Below are positions 24,742 to 35,927 of a stretch of DNA of 64,000 bases, piece after piece. Location of the stretch: assembly GCA_949128115.1 (NCBI GenBank), contig OX421966.1, positions 49,411,416-49,475,415 of the forward strand, given 5' to 3'. The position numbers were made by a program, and so were the translations under genes. Positions within the stretch are counted from its first letter, which is position 1, and each line of letters starts with the position of its first letter. Source of the DNA: Anaspis maculata (taxonomy: Eukaryota > Arthropoda > Insecta > Coleoptera > Scraptiidae). The notes beneath the pieces were generated by a model that worked only from the letters and a program-made list of their open reading frames with translations, did not search any database and was not told where the DNA came from.

Positions 24742-25335
24742 CAGAAATTCCGGTAGCACCATTCGGAGGGGAGGCGTAGGATCTGGAGGGTCCCCCCACA
24801 GAAGGGCTGCCATGTGCAGGAAGCGCTGCGGCCCATCCGAAAACATTCCAAAATCAGAACGGCTTCTTCCGCCATTCTACACCACCAGTAGCAGCACAAC
24901 CATCCGATGTTACCACCATCATACGAAACCACACGACCTCACTGACCGCCACCGCCAGCAAACCCGTTCGGCCGAAGTCGATAGAAAATTCGGTCATCCT
25001 AGCGAGGAGGTATTCCAGATATCAGGAACAGTTGTTGCTGGAATCCAGCTGCAGCAGCAGCGGTGGCGGAGGACCTCGTCATCGGGAGCTCCAGGAGCGG
25101 TACGTGAGTCCTACAAAAGAGGGGTACATTCACGAGCACTACAGCCCGCCGACCACCCGGCGGTTTCCTCTGAAAGCCAAGTCCAAGTCAGTTGATTGTC
25201 CCAGTTTGGAATCCAGGGGACCGAGGCCGCCGCCCAGGAAGAACCGGCTCGAAAAGTTCCTGAGGAAAAGTCAAGAGCTGGTGGTCGGGAAGCAGAGTAA
25301 CGGATTTTTGAGAGAGAACCTTTTGGAAACGAAAG
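24742..25335 (+). CDS. Host gene internal exon (cytoplasmic-tail region, unidentified protein)
   Basis: I do not recognise the protein. The segment is much GC-richer than its surroundings, follows a pyrimidine-rich acceptor (CAGCAG at 24739-24744, a possible tandem NAG acceptor) and ends in a consensus donor AAAG|GTGAGG. The frame that reads ...LLETK to the donor is unambiguous from about 25195 to 25335 and open back to 24780. It is rich in Ser, Arg, Pro and Gly (CSSSGGGG, GPRPPPRKNR), basic, with no membrane segment or known domain, so probably disordered. Upstream this frame meets TAG at 24777-24779, while another frame (codons from 24743) is open from the acceptor to 25192. Either a one-base assembly error, a different acceptor or a non-coding 5' part could explain this. 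It ends in phase 1, compatible with the exon at 42246. Confidence is good for an exon, low for its exact 5' limit. Confidence 0.6.
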
Positions 25336-25702
25336 GTGAGGCTATGTGCTCCGTGAAGGCGTGTTTCAACATTCAATTCTGTAACAATAGAGCATCTGAT
25401 TTAAATTTACTCGATTAAAACTTAGTCGCCCTGTAGAAAATGCACAACCCTGTAGAAAACTCCTCAATAACATCATTTTTATCTTTGGGCATTATTTCAT
25501 AACACAATAGAGAATTCTGTACGTGGGACATGTTGTGTTAGGACTGTTAGGTAGGTTAACTGAACGCGAGAGTCTTAGCTAGATGGTCTTTTCCACCTTC
25601 TTCAGGCCGAACACCGTCTCAGTGTATCAGCTATAAAAGAAAAGAAAAACTATTGCAGAAATGAAATTGCCAATAAGCGAATCAGGATCTCAAAACCTTA
25701 TA

Positions 25703-28700
25703 GCCCAGGCTTTTTAGCATTTAACATGAAACAAAATAATCCATGTGCAATCTTCACGATATCGTACCCACTTCACCTTACTAAACAACATACTAAAAGT
25801 CCCCAACTTTCCTCCGTGTGCGTCATAATTTTTGAGGGGGGGGTCAAAATTTTCATTAAAAAAAATTCTAGGACAAGAGTAATCTAGTCATTGGCTTCAA
25901 ATTTATTATATTTGGATACAGTGGGTTATAAGTGAAACTTATTGACAAACTAGATGTCTACGGTCCCCGTGAGGGGAGCTCGGGAGGGGGGCAATTGGTG
26001 ACCTATGCAAGAAATTTGGTTTTCAATAATATTGAGACAATACTGGCATGTTGGGTATCGTTTCCCACTAAATCTGACCTTGCAAATCCGATTATGACAT
26101 TTAAATTCAGTTTAAAAAATCTTTTGAGCAATTTTTGGCAGAAAAACGTGATTTTGGGACCAAAATAAAGCCGGTTTTTCAATTTGGGTTATTTTTGCGT
26201 TTGATGCAATAATCATTTGGATTTAAGATTGGGTGAATTATATAGATTTTTCTGCATAAGACTATCATATCGCTGTGCTAGAATGATAGTAAGATAACTT
26301 CAAATTTCAGATTTTCGGATTATTCCAAAATCTATAGCTCCAAGCTATTCTCTACCTGGTAAAAAAATCGAATTACTCAGAATCATCATGGAAGTACATA
26401 AAAAATGAATATCTCACTGTTATAATTATTTGTTTTTTAAACAGTTCTGGTCTAATACTCGGACATCTCAAAATGTTCTATTTCTTCTACTGAGAAATAG
26501 ATCGAATTTGATCTTGCCTTCTGGTATAATACGAAGACATTTCAACATGTCCCAATTTTACAACAAATCTGATTTGGAAATTTCAAGTTGTCCTTGTTTT
26601 TCATGTTATCTCAGTATTTTACTGTGAAAGATGTCTCACTCTTATACCAAAAAACCAACTGATTCAATGAAAGTCTTCAGATATTTCATTTCAACTCACT
26701 ATTGCACCAACATACTCTCATGCGTTTGTAAAATATCTTACTTTTCTCTAAGTTGTCCCACTATTTGACCAGAAATGTTCCGTGAATTGTTTGAAATGAC
26801 TTGATAATTTTAACTTATGTCCAATGTACATTGCCATGATTTCGTTATCCACAGGTCAGTTTGTTTTGGGTAAAACTGAACCAAAACAATGGATAGATGC
26901 GGAGGCAGACTATATTGGTTATAGCTATGGCCAAGACTGCCAAAAGTAAAAGAAATCGTGAAAATCGGTTCACAGGATGAAATGTTTGATGAAAAATCTT
27001 GAATAATTGAATGACAAAGTTATGAACTTTGACATTTTTCAATATTTGACACACGACAGTTAGCGAAACACTACCTACTGTTCTGAATACAGTTTTCCAA
27101 GGACTTCCAAATGGATTTCCAATTTCTGATAGTGACACTTTTATTTGTCAGATGACAGCCAAAAACTAATGGGCTTATTCCATGTCATACAATACTTAAG
27201 GATAACTATGAAAAATATGTTGAACCAGGCTATGCTTACTGTGCAATACTCGGACAACTTGAAAAAAAAGAGGGATAAATTTAAAATCACTCAACGAATT
27301 CCTGACGAATAGTTGGATAACTTACATGAAAAAACGGACAACTTCCAACAGGACCATTATTTCTAGCGATATACAAGGATATGTTCACTTTTTGATTCTT
27401 TTCTCGAAGAGTAAACGTGATTTCATAATGAATTCCTCACAGGTCTATCAGGAGCGATATAATACAACTGGGAAATTAAAAAATCTCAGAAATTTCGAGA
27501 AGAAGAGTGTTTTTCGTTCTTCTGAAATGTTCAAGCGGCGATTACTCGAAACTATGTTTTTCAAGTTGTCTTACTATCATTCTAGTACAGCGATATCATA
27601 AACGCGACGTAAGTGGTTACAAGGTGAGAAAAATAATTTATTGAAAAAAATGTCGAAGTCCTAAATGTCACTCAAAAATATCTCCGCGCAGTTGGAAAAA
27701 ATGTATTTTAGCTGTAATATGGGTTTGATTCCATCTTTCAAGGTTTCTTCTTGTGGCCAAAACAATTCTCTAGCTTCCGAAAAAAGAACACTCTACATTA
27801 AAATGATAATAATATAACAACAGCAACTTTCCCGCGGGTATAGCCACATTTTTCAGTTTCAAGCTGGCTTACACCGAACATCAAACCAACTCGATTTTAT
27901 AGTATTCAAGAAATGATAATTATTTTGAATGCTTGATGTAAATGCGTGAAATAGTTGCAGTTATCGATCCTATTCAAAATTTTGAACATTGATGTACTCA
28001 ACGTGAAAATATCGTAAATTAAAAATCCACAATTTTCGAGAGCAAATTATCATTTTTTTCAAATCAAAAATGCTCACAATCTTTCCAAAACAGAGCTTCA
28101 ACATTGTATTTACATATTAATAATGTATCGAAAGTCTAGCACAGCACAGGAAGATTTTCATAGCAATGCTCTGCAAAAAATATCAAATTATTATTATTTT
28201 AATCTCAAGTTCAAGTTCACTAGTAGTCAAAAAAAATCCGTTGATCCGAGGTCTAGGAGCCGCGATATTGCGTGAAATGACAGACACACAGACGGACGGA
28301 CGGACGAATAAATGAAATAAAATATCTTTGTTGTTTGTCTATCCAGAGTACCTAAGATATCATCTAGCAAAACCCAAGCGCAATCCGAAGTTTATAGCAG
28401 CTGAGATATTGCCGGACACTGCAGACGGCAATAACAAGAACAAACTATAAAAACATGATGCACAAAGAGGAAAATTGAGAAACTGTATCTAGTACCTACT
28501 CGTACGAGTACTACCAGACCAGATTTAGTCAGTACGATGCTGTGCATATTGAACGTAGAATCAATTATTACCTACAGATCAAAGTCTAGGTTAATAATGT
28601 TGAAGTGATTTTCCCCATATAATGCGTTTGACGTAACTTCATAGAATCTTTATTGGAATTGCTGGACAATTCACAATGAATCTAAAAGATACGTCATTTT

Positions 28701-29138
28701 TAAGCTAAAACTGTAGGGAATCTACTGCATATAATAATACCAAGTGATATTAAGTGGTCGATGCAAAAGTAAAATGTTAACTGGAGCATAAGAGAAAAAA
28801 ACACGAAAAAAGTGTCATTATCAAGAAATCAAGTCTGTTAGTGTCAAATTTTGAACAAAAGCTATCCGATTTCATTCACATTGATTCATTATCTTTCATT
28901 CAAGACCAAGATAAGAGAAATCGATTGGGTGGTTGACAACTAGGAGCATTTTTAATCGGGGAGTGCATTTTGAGGTGTCTTCATCTTTGCCTGTCAAAAA
29001 AACAATGACGCATACGGGGGAAAGTTGGGGACTTTTTGTATGTTATACAGCAAAGTCTAGTGAACCCAAAACTGAAGAGATTGACCGTGTTTCAATTTGT
29101 TTCATGTTTTGCCGTTTTTTCGACTAAAAAGCTTGGGC
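25703..29138. mobile_element. DNA transposon family A, copy 1, with nested TIR element
   Basis: TA-flanked (25701-25702, 29139-29140). Ends are GCCCAGGCTTTTTAGCATTT at the left and CGACTAAAAAGCTTGGGC at the right. About 145 nt of imperfect terminal inverted repeat can be followed, including CATGAAACAAA, AGTCCCCAACTTTCCTCCG and TGCGTCAT blocks on both ends. The copy matches 32996-37127 over most of its length, but has an extra nested unit (26271-27592) and lacks about 460 nt that the other copy has near 35748-36210. It contains GACGGACGGACGGACG at about 28290. No intact transposase frame. TA duplication suggests Tc1/mariner-like integration, but the long termini are unusual, so the superfamily is open. 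Confidence 0.75.
26271..27592. mobile_element. Nested TIR element, 1322 bp, inside family A copy 1
   Basis: Ends CGCTGTGCTAGAATGATAGT and ACTATCATTCTAGTACAGCG are inverted repeats extending about 30 nt. The second family A copy reads straight through this point (CTATCATATCATTAACGCG near 33553), so the insertion is proven by an empty site. ATAT flanks both sides; with the alternative reading the duplication is TA and the termini start TCGCTGT. The interior has no transposase and its frames are under 100 codons. A portion (about 27050-27175) resembles 45890-46056, sharing GTGACAGCCAAAAACTAAT-like text. Confidence 0.8.
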
Positions 29139-29532
29139 TACTATTTGAGGTATAATTTAAGGGCCAGGCCTTAACCGACTGACAAAACTTCCGGATCCAA
29201 TTTAGACTTATTACGTATGTCAAGTGCAAAATAGCAACCTTCTATGTCAGACAAAGAAGGTTTTTGCAGAAAATACGATGACAAGGCAGAAGATAATAAC
29301 CTTCAATGTCAAAGATGGAAGGTTGTTGCACAAAATTTCAACGACAAGATGGAAAAAAGCCCTCTATGTCAGACAAAAAAAGCTGCCATAAGCTTCTATG
29401 TTCAAAAATTATCAATATATTGCTGATAAAACCGTCTATGTCGTGTTTTATAGCCAAATCTAGTGAATAATATCAAATTTTATATCCCATTATGTCACCT
29501 TAATTTATAGTGAATAGTATTTTGACCTAAAT
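29139..29532. other. Non-coding with irregular short repeats
   Basis: Between 29235 and 29400 the motif TCTATGTCAGACAAA...GAAGGTT recurs imperfectly several times (29242, 29308, 29367). No gene is supported. Confidence 0.4.
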
Positions 29533-29764
29533 AGCCCAGTCAACGAAGAAAAAATTGCGAAAATAAATAGTGTAGTTTTGAAAATTCGTAGAGATGTTCT
29601 CGAAAGCTTGCTGATTACTGTGTGAAAAGTTCCCATTGATAGGTGGTGTGGAATCGCCGCCATCTTGGATTATTGGTACATTTGAAGTACTTTTTGCAAT
29701 TATCTCGAATTAAGGCGATCCCATCAAAAAACGGCTTGGTTCAAATGAAAGGCCATCAAATTAT
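29533..29764 (+). repeat. Dispersed repeat B, plus copy
   Basis: Matches 38429-38662 in reverse complement with few differences: AGCCCAGTCAACGAAG, CTGATTACTGTGTGAAAAGT, GCCGCCATCTTGGATTATTG and AAACGGCTTGGTTCAAATGA are shared. Non-coding. With its inverted partner it brackets 8.7 kb of intron. Confidence 0.7.
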
Positions 29765-29835
29765 CTACAAATACCAATCGGCGGCCTCCCATTTTCAAAT
29801 TTTGGTCGCGCTAAGCGTTGTCGCAGTCAAATTAT

Positions 29836-31793
29836 AGTTTTCCCACTATAATTTCCCACTGCAGAAAACTATAGCAAGTTTAAGGTACTCAGATCCCGGC
29901 TTAAATGTCTGATCGTTGAGGCTAGTAGGAAGTACAGCATTCGTGTCGAGCGCGAGATAAGAACTGACCCTGGATCCTTTTGGACACACATTGACTCTAG
30001 GAAAAGAGATGGGGGTTTGCCTTCTGCGATGGTCTTTAACGGCACAGAGCTGCGTGGCTCTAGGGCCATGGTGGACGCATTCGCCGACGCATTTGTTGAG
30101 AACTTTAACACCGCTGGCAATAATAATAATGTTCCTTCCCCGACTCCAGTAAGTAACGGGACCTCTCTCTTCCTGCAACTGACATCAGTTTCGGAGTTGA
30201 CGGTCTTATCGTCTCTTAAAAGAATACCATCCAAGCCAACCACGGGTCCTGATTTGGTACCGGCCTTCTTGGTGAGAGATTGTGCTTTTGCATTTTGTGC
30301 ACCTCTCCACATCCTGTTCAATCTGATCTTGAGAACTTCGACATTCCCCGATCTCTGGAAGACATCCCGTCTGAGTCCGGTTTTCAAGAAGGGCAACAAA
30401 AGTGACATAAACAACTACCGCCCTATTGCGATCATAAACAATTTTTCCAAGGCCTTTGAGTTCATCCTCCATGATCACATTTCCTCTTACGTAAGCAGGT
30501 TGCTAACGGTGTCCCAACACGGTTTTATGCCTGGGCGTTCAACGACGACCAATTTAACGTGTATCACTCAGTTTATTTCCGAGAATTTAGACCTAAAGCA
30601 CCAGGTGGATGTCATATATACAGATTTTTCTAAGGCTTTCGACCGGCTGAATCATTCTATCCTAACTGATAAATTGGGATCGTTGGGCTTTTCGGCCCCT
30701 CTCGTTGATTTGTTCAGATCTTACTTGAATGGTCGCGGTCAATACGTACAACTTAACGGCGTTCGTTCTGCTACATTCACACAGCCGTCCGGTGTTCCGC
30801 AGGGCACTGTCTTGGGACCCGATCTGTTCAACATCTTCATCAACGACATTGTCGCCGGTCTTGGTGTGAACTGTCTTCTGTACGCCGATGATATGAAACT
30901 CTATCGATCGATTCACACGCTCCGGGACTGTCTCAAGTTGCAGAGGAGCCTTGACATCTTGAATGAGTGGTGCAATCGTAACCAGCTCTCTCTGAACATC
31001 GAGAAGTGTAACATCATGAGCTACCACAGAGTGACGTCGCCTGTGATTTTTGACTATAGCATCGGTGGCAGGGTTTTGGGCAGGCCTGCGATTGTGAGGG
31101 ACTTGGGAGTCACTTTCGATCCCAAACTCACATTTGTAAATCATATGGAGTCCGTCGTCACGTCGTCGCTTAGGATGCTTGGGTTTGTTCTTCGGGGGTG
31201 CAGATTTATGACAAACATCATGACCTTCAGGACCCTATATTTCTCGTTTGTACGTACCCGCCTCGAATACGCCTCGATTGTGTGGGCTCCGGTGTACGAT
31301 GTCCACATAACAGCACTTGAGAGGGTACAGAGAAGGTTTTTGAAAACATCCTCATTTATGTTGACGGGTACATATCCTGAGCGCGGCACGCCGCAGCAAC
31401 ATCTCTTGCGGCGCTTTAACGTGCAGTCACTGCTTTGTAGACGTCATATGCACTCCGTCTTGTTTCTTTTCGGTGTGGTCGGCGGTGACGTCGACTGTCC
31501 TGAGTTGCTCGGGCGTATTGGTCTTCGTGTGCCCAGGCCCTCTTCGCGCGCCTCTCAACTCTTTCACCTGCCTTTTGCGAGGACGAACGTCTTGGCGTCT
31601 TCACCTGTCCATCAGATGATCCGAAATTATTCTTACATCGAGAAGGAATGCGATATTCTCAGCTGTAATGCTCAATTCATCAGAGCCGTTTTCTCGAAAA
31701 TTGATGGTATCGAGAACTAGATTGATTTTGTGTTTCCCCCTCCTTCTTCTCCCACCTCAGAAATGGGTCTCGACCTGTGAGGGGGAGTAACCA

Positions 31794-31832
<39 letters not shown>
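29836..31832 (+). mobile_element. 5'-truncated non-LTR retrotransposon (LINE)
   Basis: An RT-bearing frame, a short GC-rich 3' UTR (31721-31792) and a (TAA/ATA)n tail, flanked by AAATTAT on both sides (29829-29835 and 31833-31839), the target duplication. The 5' region with ORF1 and the endonuclease is missing, which is usual for incomplete target-primed reverse transcription. RT and downstream text (LEYASIVW, LERVQRRF, RR...) fit the CR1/Jockey group broadly; the TAA tail is also seen in I-type elements, so the clade is not fixed. Confidence 0.8.
29852..31720 (+). CDS. LINE reverse transcriptase, N-terminally truncated open frame
   Basis: Encodes the reverse transcriptase used for target-primed integration. 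The frame is open from 29852 (stop TAA just upstream at 29849) to 31720; the first ATG is 30017, giving 567 codons, but codons before it are homologous-looking linker (SFWTHIDSRKRDG), so that ATG is not a natural start. RT motifs in order, numbered from 30017: YRPIAI near 136, HGFMPGRST near 169, DFSKAFD with D203, SGVPQGTVLGP near 259 and catalytic YADD at 289-292. The carboxy part has the usual post-RT LEYASIVWAP and RVQRRF segments. The endonuclease is absent. No frameshift or stop breaks it, so the copy is young or selected against decay for little time. Translation in the host is doubtful. Confidence 0.85.
   Translation, partial: FPTAENYSKFKVLRSRLKCLIVEASRKYSIRVEREIRTDPGSFWTHIDSRKRDGGLPSAMVFNGTELRGSRAMVDAFADAFVENFNTAGNNNNVPSPTPVSNGTSLFLQLTSVSELTVLSSLKRIPSKPTTGPDLVPAFLVRDCAFAFCAPLHILFNLILRTSTFPDLWKTSRLSPVFKKGNKSDINNYRPIAIINNFSKAFEFILHDHISSYVSRLLTVSQHGFMPGRSTTTNLTCITQFISENLDLKHQVDVIYTDFSKAFDRLNHSILTDKLGSLGFSAPLVDLFRSYLNGRGQYVQLNGVRSATFTQPSGVPQGTVLGPDLFNIFINDIVAGLGVNCLLYADDMKLYRSIHTLRDCLKLQRSLDILNEWCNRNQLSLNIEKCNIMSYHRVTSPVIFDYSIGGRVLGRPAIVRDLGVTFDPKLTFVNHMESVVTSSLRMLGFVLRGCRFMTNIMTFRTLYFSFVRTRLEYASIVWAPVYDVHITALERVQRRFLKTSSFMLTGTYPERGTPQQHLLRRFNVQSLLCRRHMHSVLFLFGVVGGDVDCPELLGRIGLRVPRPSSRASQLFHLPFARTNVLASSPVHQMIRNYSYIEKECDILSCNAQFIRAVFSKIDGIEN

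Positions 31833-31834
<2 letters not shown>
31793..31834 (+). repeat. (TAA)n microsatellite tail of the LINE
   Basis: About 14 uninterrupted TAA/ATA triplets directly after the LINE 3' UTR (…GGGGGAGTAACCAAA). The second LINE copy has a similar tail at 34018-34037 in opposite orientation. Confidence 0.9.
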
Positions 31835-31836
<2 letters not shown>

Positions 31837-31839
31837 TAT

Positions 31840-32107
31840 CACTCAATTGGAGTGAAGCCATCATCCCATGTTTGGCTCGGGGTTAGGCTATTGCCAGGCA
31901 GCGCGATTTCGCAAATAGGCGCGTCAAAAGGTGGTTGAAATATTACCTGCTTATAAAACTCCCTAACCATCAACTCTTCACCAAAAAATTACCGTTTGAC
32001 TGATGTGGTCCTAATTTCCCGGAATGTCTCGTGACTTGAAGCAGTTTTTGTTTTTCAAATTGGACACTGGAGTGTCTTGAAGAAATACGTTATAAGCAGC
32101 TCATGAG
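31840..32107. other. Non-coding spacer
   Basis: No gene or inverted repeat boundary. CGCGATTTCGCAAATAGGCG at about 31901 has local dyad symmetry only. Confidence 0.4.
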
Positions 32108-32293
32108 TAGCGCTGGGGAATACATACGATTGATCGATTATTTTAGCATGCAAAGAAATCATCGATTTGATTTGATTTCAAAATAATCGATTAATCGATT
32201 TTGAAATAAATGAAATAATCGATTATCGAAGTAATATATTATTTTTTTTATAATCGATTATCCGTTATAAAATCTCATAATCGCCCAGCCCTA
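32108..32293. mobile_element. hAT-type MITE, 186 bp
   Basis: Ends TAGCGCTGGG and CCCAGCCCTA are imperfect inverted repeats of the hAT type. The flanks CTCATGAG (32100-32107) and CTCATAAG (32294-32301) are an 8-bp duplication with one mismatch. The interior is rich in ATCGATTA palindromes. Its terminus resembles that of the large element at 55870-57338. Confidence 0.75.
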
Positions 32294-32419
32294 CTCATAA
32301 GTCAATAATTTAATACTGTCTGTGTAAAATTTGAGCCAAATCGGTCAAACGGTTCACAAAATATCGAAAGAAAACGATTTTTGGTTCCAATAGCGATATC
32401 ATTGATATTATAAATTATC

Positions 32420-32630
32420 TGATATTATTTCCACTTCCCAGTATTATTGGTATTATCGGTATTATAGGTATTATTTCCGGTATTATTGATATTATCAGGT
32501 GATATTTTGGGAATTATATCGGTATTATCGCAAATATTTGGTAATATGGTATTATTGGTATTATTCTCAGTATTTCCGGTATTATCGGTATTATGTGCAA
32601 ATTAATACTGGTAATACAAGCTTTGGTATT
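32420..32630. repeat. Minisatellite, unit GGTATTAT
   Basis: Roughly twenty imperfect copies of an 8-9 nt unit (GGTATTAT, CGGTATTAT). It produces a Tyr-rich chance frame. Confidence 0.8.
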
Positions 32631-32633
32631 ATG

Positions 32634-32876
32634 GGGCCGTATTCATACCTCGCTTTTAAGCTAAAAGCGCTATTAGAGCGATGCGCATTTAGGGGCATTT
32701 CTCATATTTCAGTGTTCAAAAATACAAATTAACTCGAAAATTAATTGCAATTAAGTACATACAATCGCTCCCAATCGCAATAATGTATTTTTGAACACTG
32801 AAATATGAGAAATGCCCCTAAATGCGCATCGTTCTGATAGCGCTTTTAGCTTAAAAGCGAGGTATGAATACGGCCC
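32634..32876. mobile_element. Hairpin MITE with GGGCCGTATTCATA ends
   Basis: 243 bp with arms of about 85 nt: GGGCCGTATTCATACCTCGC...GCGATGCGCATTTAGGGGCA mirrored on the right. ATG flanks both ends (32631-32633 and 32877-32879), a 3-bp duplication. G-rich termini plus a 3-bp duplication suggest PIF/Harbinger or a related family, although ATG departs from the usual TWA. Confidence 0.75.
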
Positions 32877-34017
32877 ATGGTGCACCTACAAATTTTGGGT
32901 CCGTGATACACCCCTCGCGTCACACAATGGATACAATGATAACTTCTAGCCAAGTCGAGAACCATTCCTGTCGGGCCACCCAGCACCACAATATAGCCCA
33001 GGCTTTTTAGCATTTAACATGAAACAAATTAATCCACGTGCAATCTTTACGGTATCGTACCCACTTAACCTTACCAAACAACATACTAAAAGTCCCCAAC
33101 TTTCCTCCGTGTGCGTCATAATTTTTGAGGGGGGGGTCAAAATTTTCATTAAAAAAATTCTAGGACAAAAGTAATCTAGCCAGTGGCTTCAAATTTATTA
33201 TATTTGGATACATTGGGTTATGAGTGAAACTTATTGACAAACTAGATGTCTATGGTCCCCGTGAGGGGAGCTCGGGAGGGGGGCAATTGGTGACCTATGC
33301 AAGAAACTTGGTTTTCATTATTATTGAGACAATACTGGCATGTTGGGTATCGTTTCTCACTAAATCTGACCTTGCAAATCCGATTATGATATTTAAATTC
33401 TGTTTAAAAAATCTTTTGAGCAATTTTCGGCAGAAAAACGTGATTTTGGAACTAAAATAAAGCCCGTTTTTCAGTTTGGGTTATTTTTGCGTTTGATGCA
33501 TTAATCATTTGGATTTAAGATTGGATGAATTATATGGACTTTTCTGCGTAAGACTATCATATCATTAACGCGACGTAAGTGGTTACAAGGTAAAAAAAAT
33601 AATTTATTGAAAAAAATGTCGAAGTCCTAAATGTCACTCAAAAATATCTCCGCGCAGTTGAGAAAAAATGTATTGTAGCTGTAATATGGCTTTGATTTCA
33701 TCTTTCAAGGTTTCTTCTTGTAGCCAAAACAATTCTCTAGCTTCCGAAAAAAGAACACTCTACATTAAAATAATAATAATATAACAACAGCAACTTTCCC
33801 GCGGGTATAGCCACATTTTTCAGTTTCAAGCTGGCTTACACCGAACATCAAACAAACTCGATTTTATAGTATTCAAGAAATGATAATTATGTCGAATGCC
33901 TGATGTAAATGCGTGAAATAGTTGCAGTTATCAATCCTATTCAAAATTTCGAACATCGATGTATTCAACGTGAAAGTATCGTAAATTAAAAATCCACAAT
34001 TTTCAAGAGCAAATTAT

Positions 34018-35547
34018 AATAATAATAATAATATAATACTGTTTATTGTTCTTTCAGTGGTAACACTATGAACAAGGGAGTAGAACAAAAATCGAATAAT
34101 TCAATAAAATTAGGTAAAATAACTAAAAATATTACAATAGTGCAGTATGGCATAGAGGAAAAAAAAATAAAAAAGGATGTAAAAAGACTGATTATTCATT
34201 CCTACTGAATGCTCTTAACTTGAGCATTCCCACAATGAAATTAACAACCTTCATGACATCACTCTTATCATTATTCTCAATGAAACGTAGAAGCACCGCC
34301 AGATTGTCAATATTGCTCATGTAATGTGATCTCAAAGGTCTGTAAATTGGACACTCAAAAAGAAGGTGATCTAAGGTTTCTTTTTTGTTCAAATTACAAA
34401 CAGAACACAGTTCTTCGGTTAATATTCGATAGCATGACCCCTTCCACGTAAATTTCAAGTACCGATCACTTCCTAGCCTCAACTGGGCTATTACCTTAGT
34501 GGCACGAATAGGCAAATCCAACCGCAGGTATGGTGGGCAGCCAGAACTGAAGGCGAAAGAACTGTACAATGTGGAGAAATTGGAGGATTGCACCCTATTC
34601 AGATCATTGTGATGAAGACGTTCCGCATAACGAGCAAGAATCTCCTCCTTGTGTCTCATCAAGCTTTGCAAGTTTAGACGCGGCCACAAATCACCAAAAC
34701 CAACGGACCGGAAGAGCAGCTTCATCTGAGTAGCCCAACTGTATTTAGCTTCCTCCAAATCAAGTTGTACCAAACGCTTAAAACATATCACTGGAAAACG
34801 GCTCGAGTCCATCAGAAAGAGTTTCTCCAACCAGTTTAAGCATGCCCTGAAAGTAAAGAGTGCTAAATCCGGAACCCCCATCTCTAACCTCACAGCATAA
34901 TCTGGTGTGTTTTTTGCCAAAGCATACAGTCGCTTGAAAAAACAAACTTGAACTCGCTCGAGAAGGTCGGTATATCGGACTCCATACACAGCGATGCAGT
35001 GGGACAGTGAATTGACAATAACGGAATCATAAAGTCTCATGCGAGACTCCCAACAAATTAACCCAGTTCGAGACATCAATGACAATACCGCCCCGCTCGC
35101 AATCTTGGCTCTAGCCACCGACTCTCTCGCCGCCTGAAGAAACACTGATGAAGAGGTGAAAGATATTCCCAGGTACGTATACTTTTTCACCACCGAGATC
35201 TGTTGTTTGTCGTAAAAAAAGTTCATCCCACTTGTTGAACTAGCAGGGCTTTTACTGAAACAAACGATCTTTGATTTTTCCGTGTTGACAGCTAAATCAT
35301 TGACCAAGCAGTACTTCTCAAGGACTGATAGCTTCCGCGCCAAGTCAATTGGAGACTCTCCCAGAATAACCAAGTCATCTGCGTACAGGAGCACGCAGAC
35401 ATCCACTTTATTGTCAATATTAAGTCCCACCGAACCAGCCTCGCGAAAATATACGTCGATATCAGATAAAAACAGCGCAAATAGATACGGGCTAAGAGAT
35501 TCTCCCTGCAAAACTCCCGACTCAACCTCAAACTTTCGCGTTTGAGG
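34018..35547 (-). mobile_element. 5'-truncated LINE nested in family A copy 2
   Basis: Minus-strand insertion. AAATTAT is present at 34011-34017 and 35548-35554; copy 1 of the host transposon shows the uninterrupted site (GAGCAAATTATCATTT at about 28041). The 3' end carries a short ATT/AAT tail at 34018-34037. The 5' truncation falls in the middle of the RT domain, so the copy cannot move by itself. Confidence 0.85.
34192..35547 (-). pseudogene. LINE reverse transcriptase fragment (C-terminal half)
   Basis: An uninterrupted frame runs from the truncation point at 35547 to a stop at 34192; the displayed product begins part-way through RT. SGVLQGESLSPYLFALFLSD is RT motif 4/B', followed by LLYADDLVIL with the catalytic YADD. 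A thumb and a long C-terminal region follow, with a CSVC...H...C zinc-finger-like cluster (CSVCNLNKKETLDHLLFEC) near the end, as in several R1/LOA/Jockey-group elements. The N-terminal RT fingers and endonuclease are missing, hence pseudogene by truncation. The sequence clearly differs from the LINE at 29836-31832, so two LINE lineages are present. Confidence 0.85.
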
Positions 35548-35927
35548 AAATTATCATTTGTTTTCAATCAAAAATGCTCACAATCTTTTCAAATCAGAGC
35601 TTCAACATTGTATTTACATATTAATAATGCATTGGAAGTCTAGCACAGCACAGAAAGACTTTTATAGCCATTCTCTGCAAAAAATATCAAATTATTACTA
35701 TTATAATTTCAAGTTCACTAGTAGTCAAAAATAAATCGCATCTAGCTTACCATCCGTACTCTAAGTTTATTTTGTCCAATATTAGTTTCGTTAAAAACTC
35801 GTCTACTGATTTCCAAACAATAGATCGATAGTTATACCGAATACCTACCGATAGGACCTATACCCATCTAAAATAATAGCAAAGCTATCTAGCACCTAAA
35901 GGGACTAAATACATAAGTTTATAAAAA

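Noticed and set aside
29869..31604. Minus-strand frames of 60-181 codons opposite the LINE
   Set aside because: Shadows of the real RT frame on the plus strand.
32499..32732. Tyr-rich frame
   Set aside because: Translation of a GGTATTAT minisatellite.
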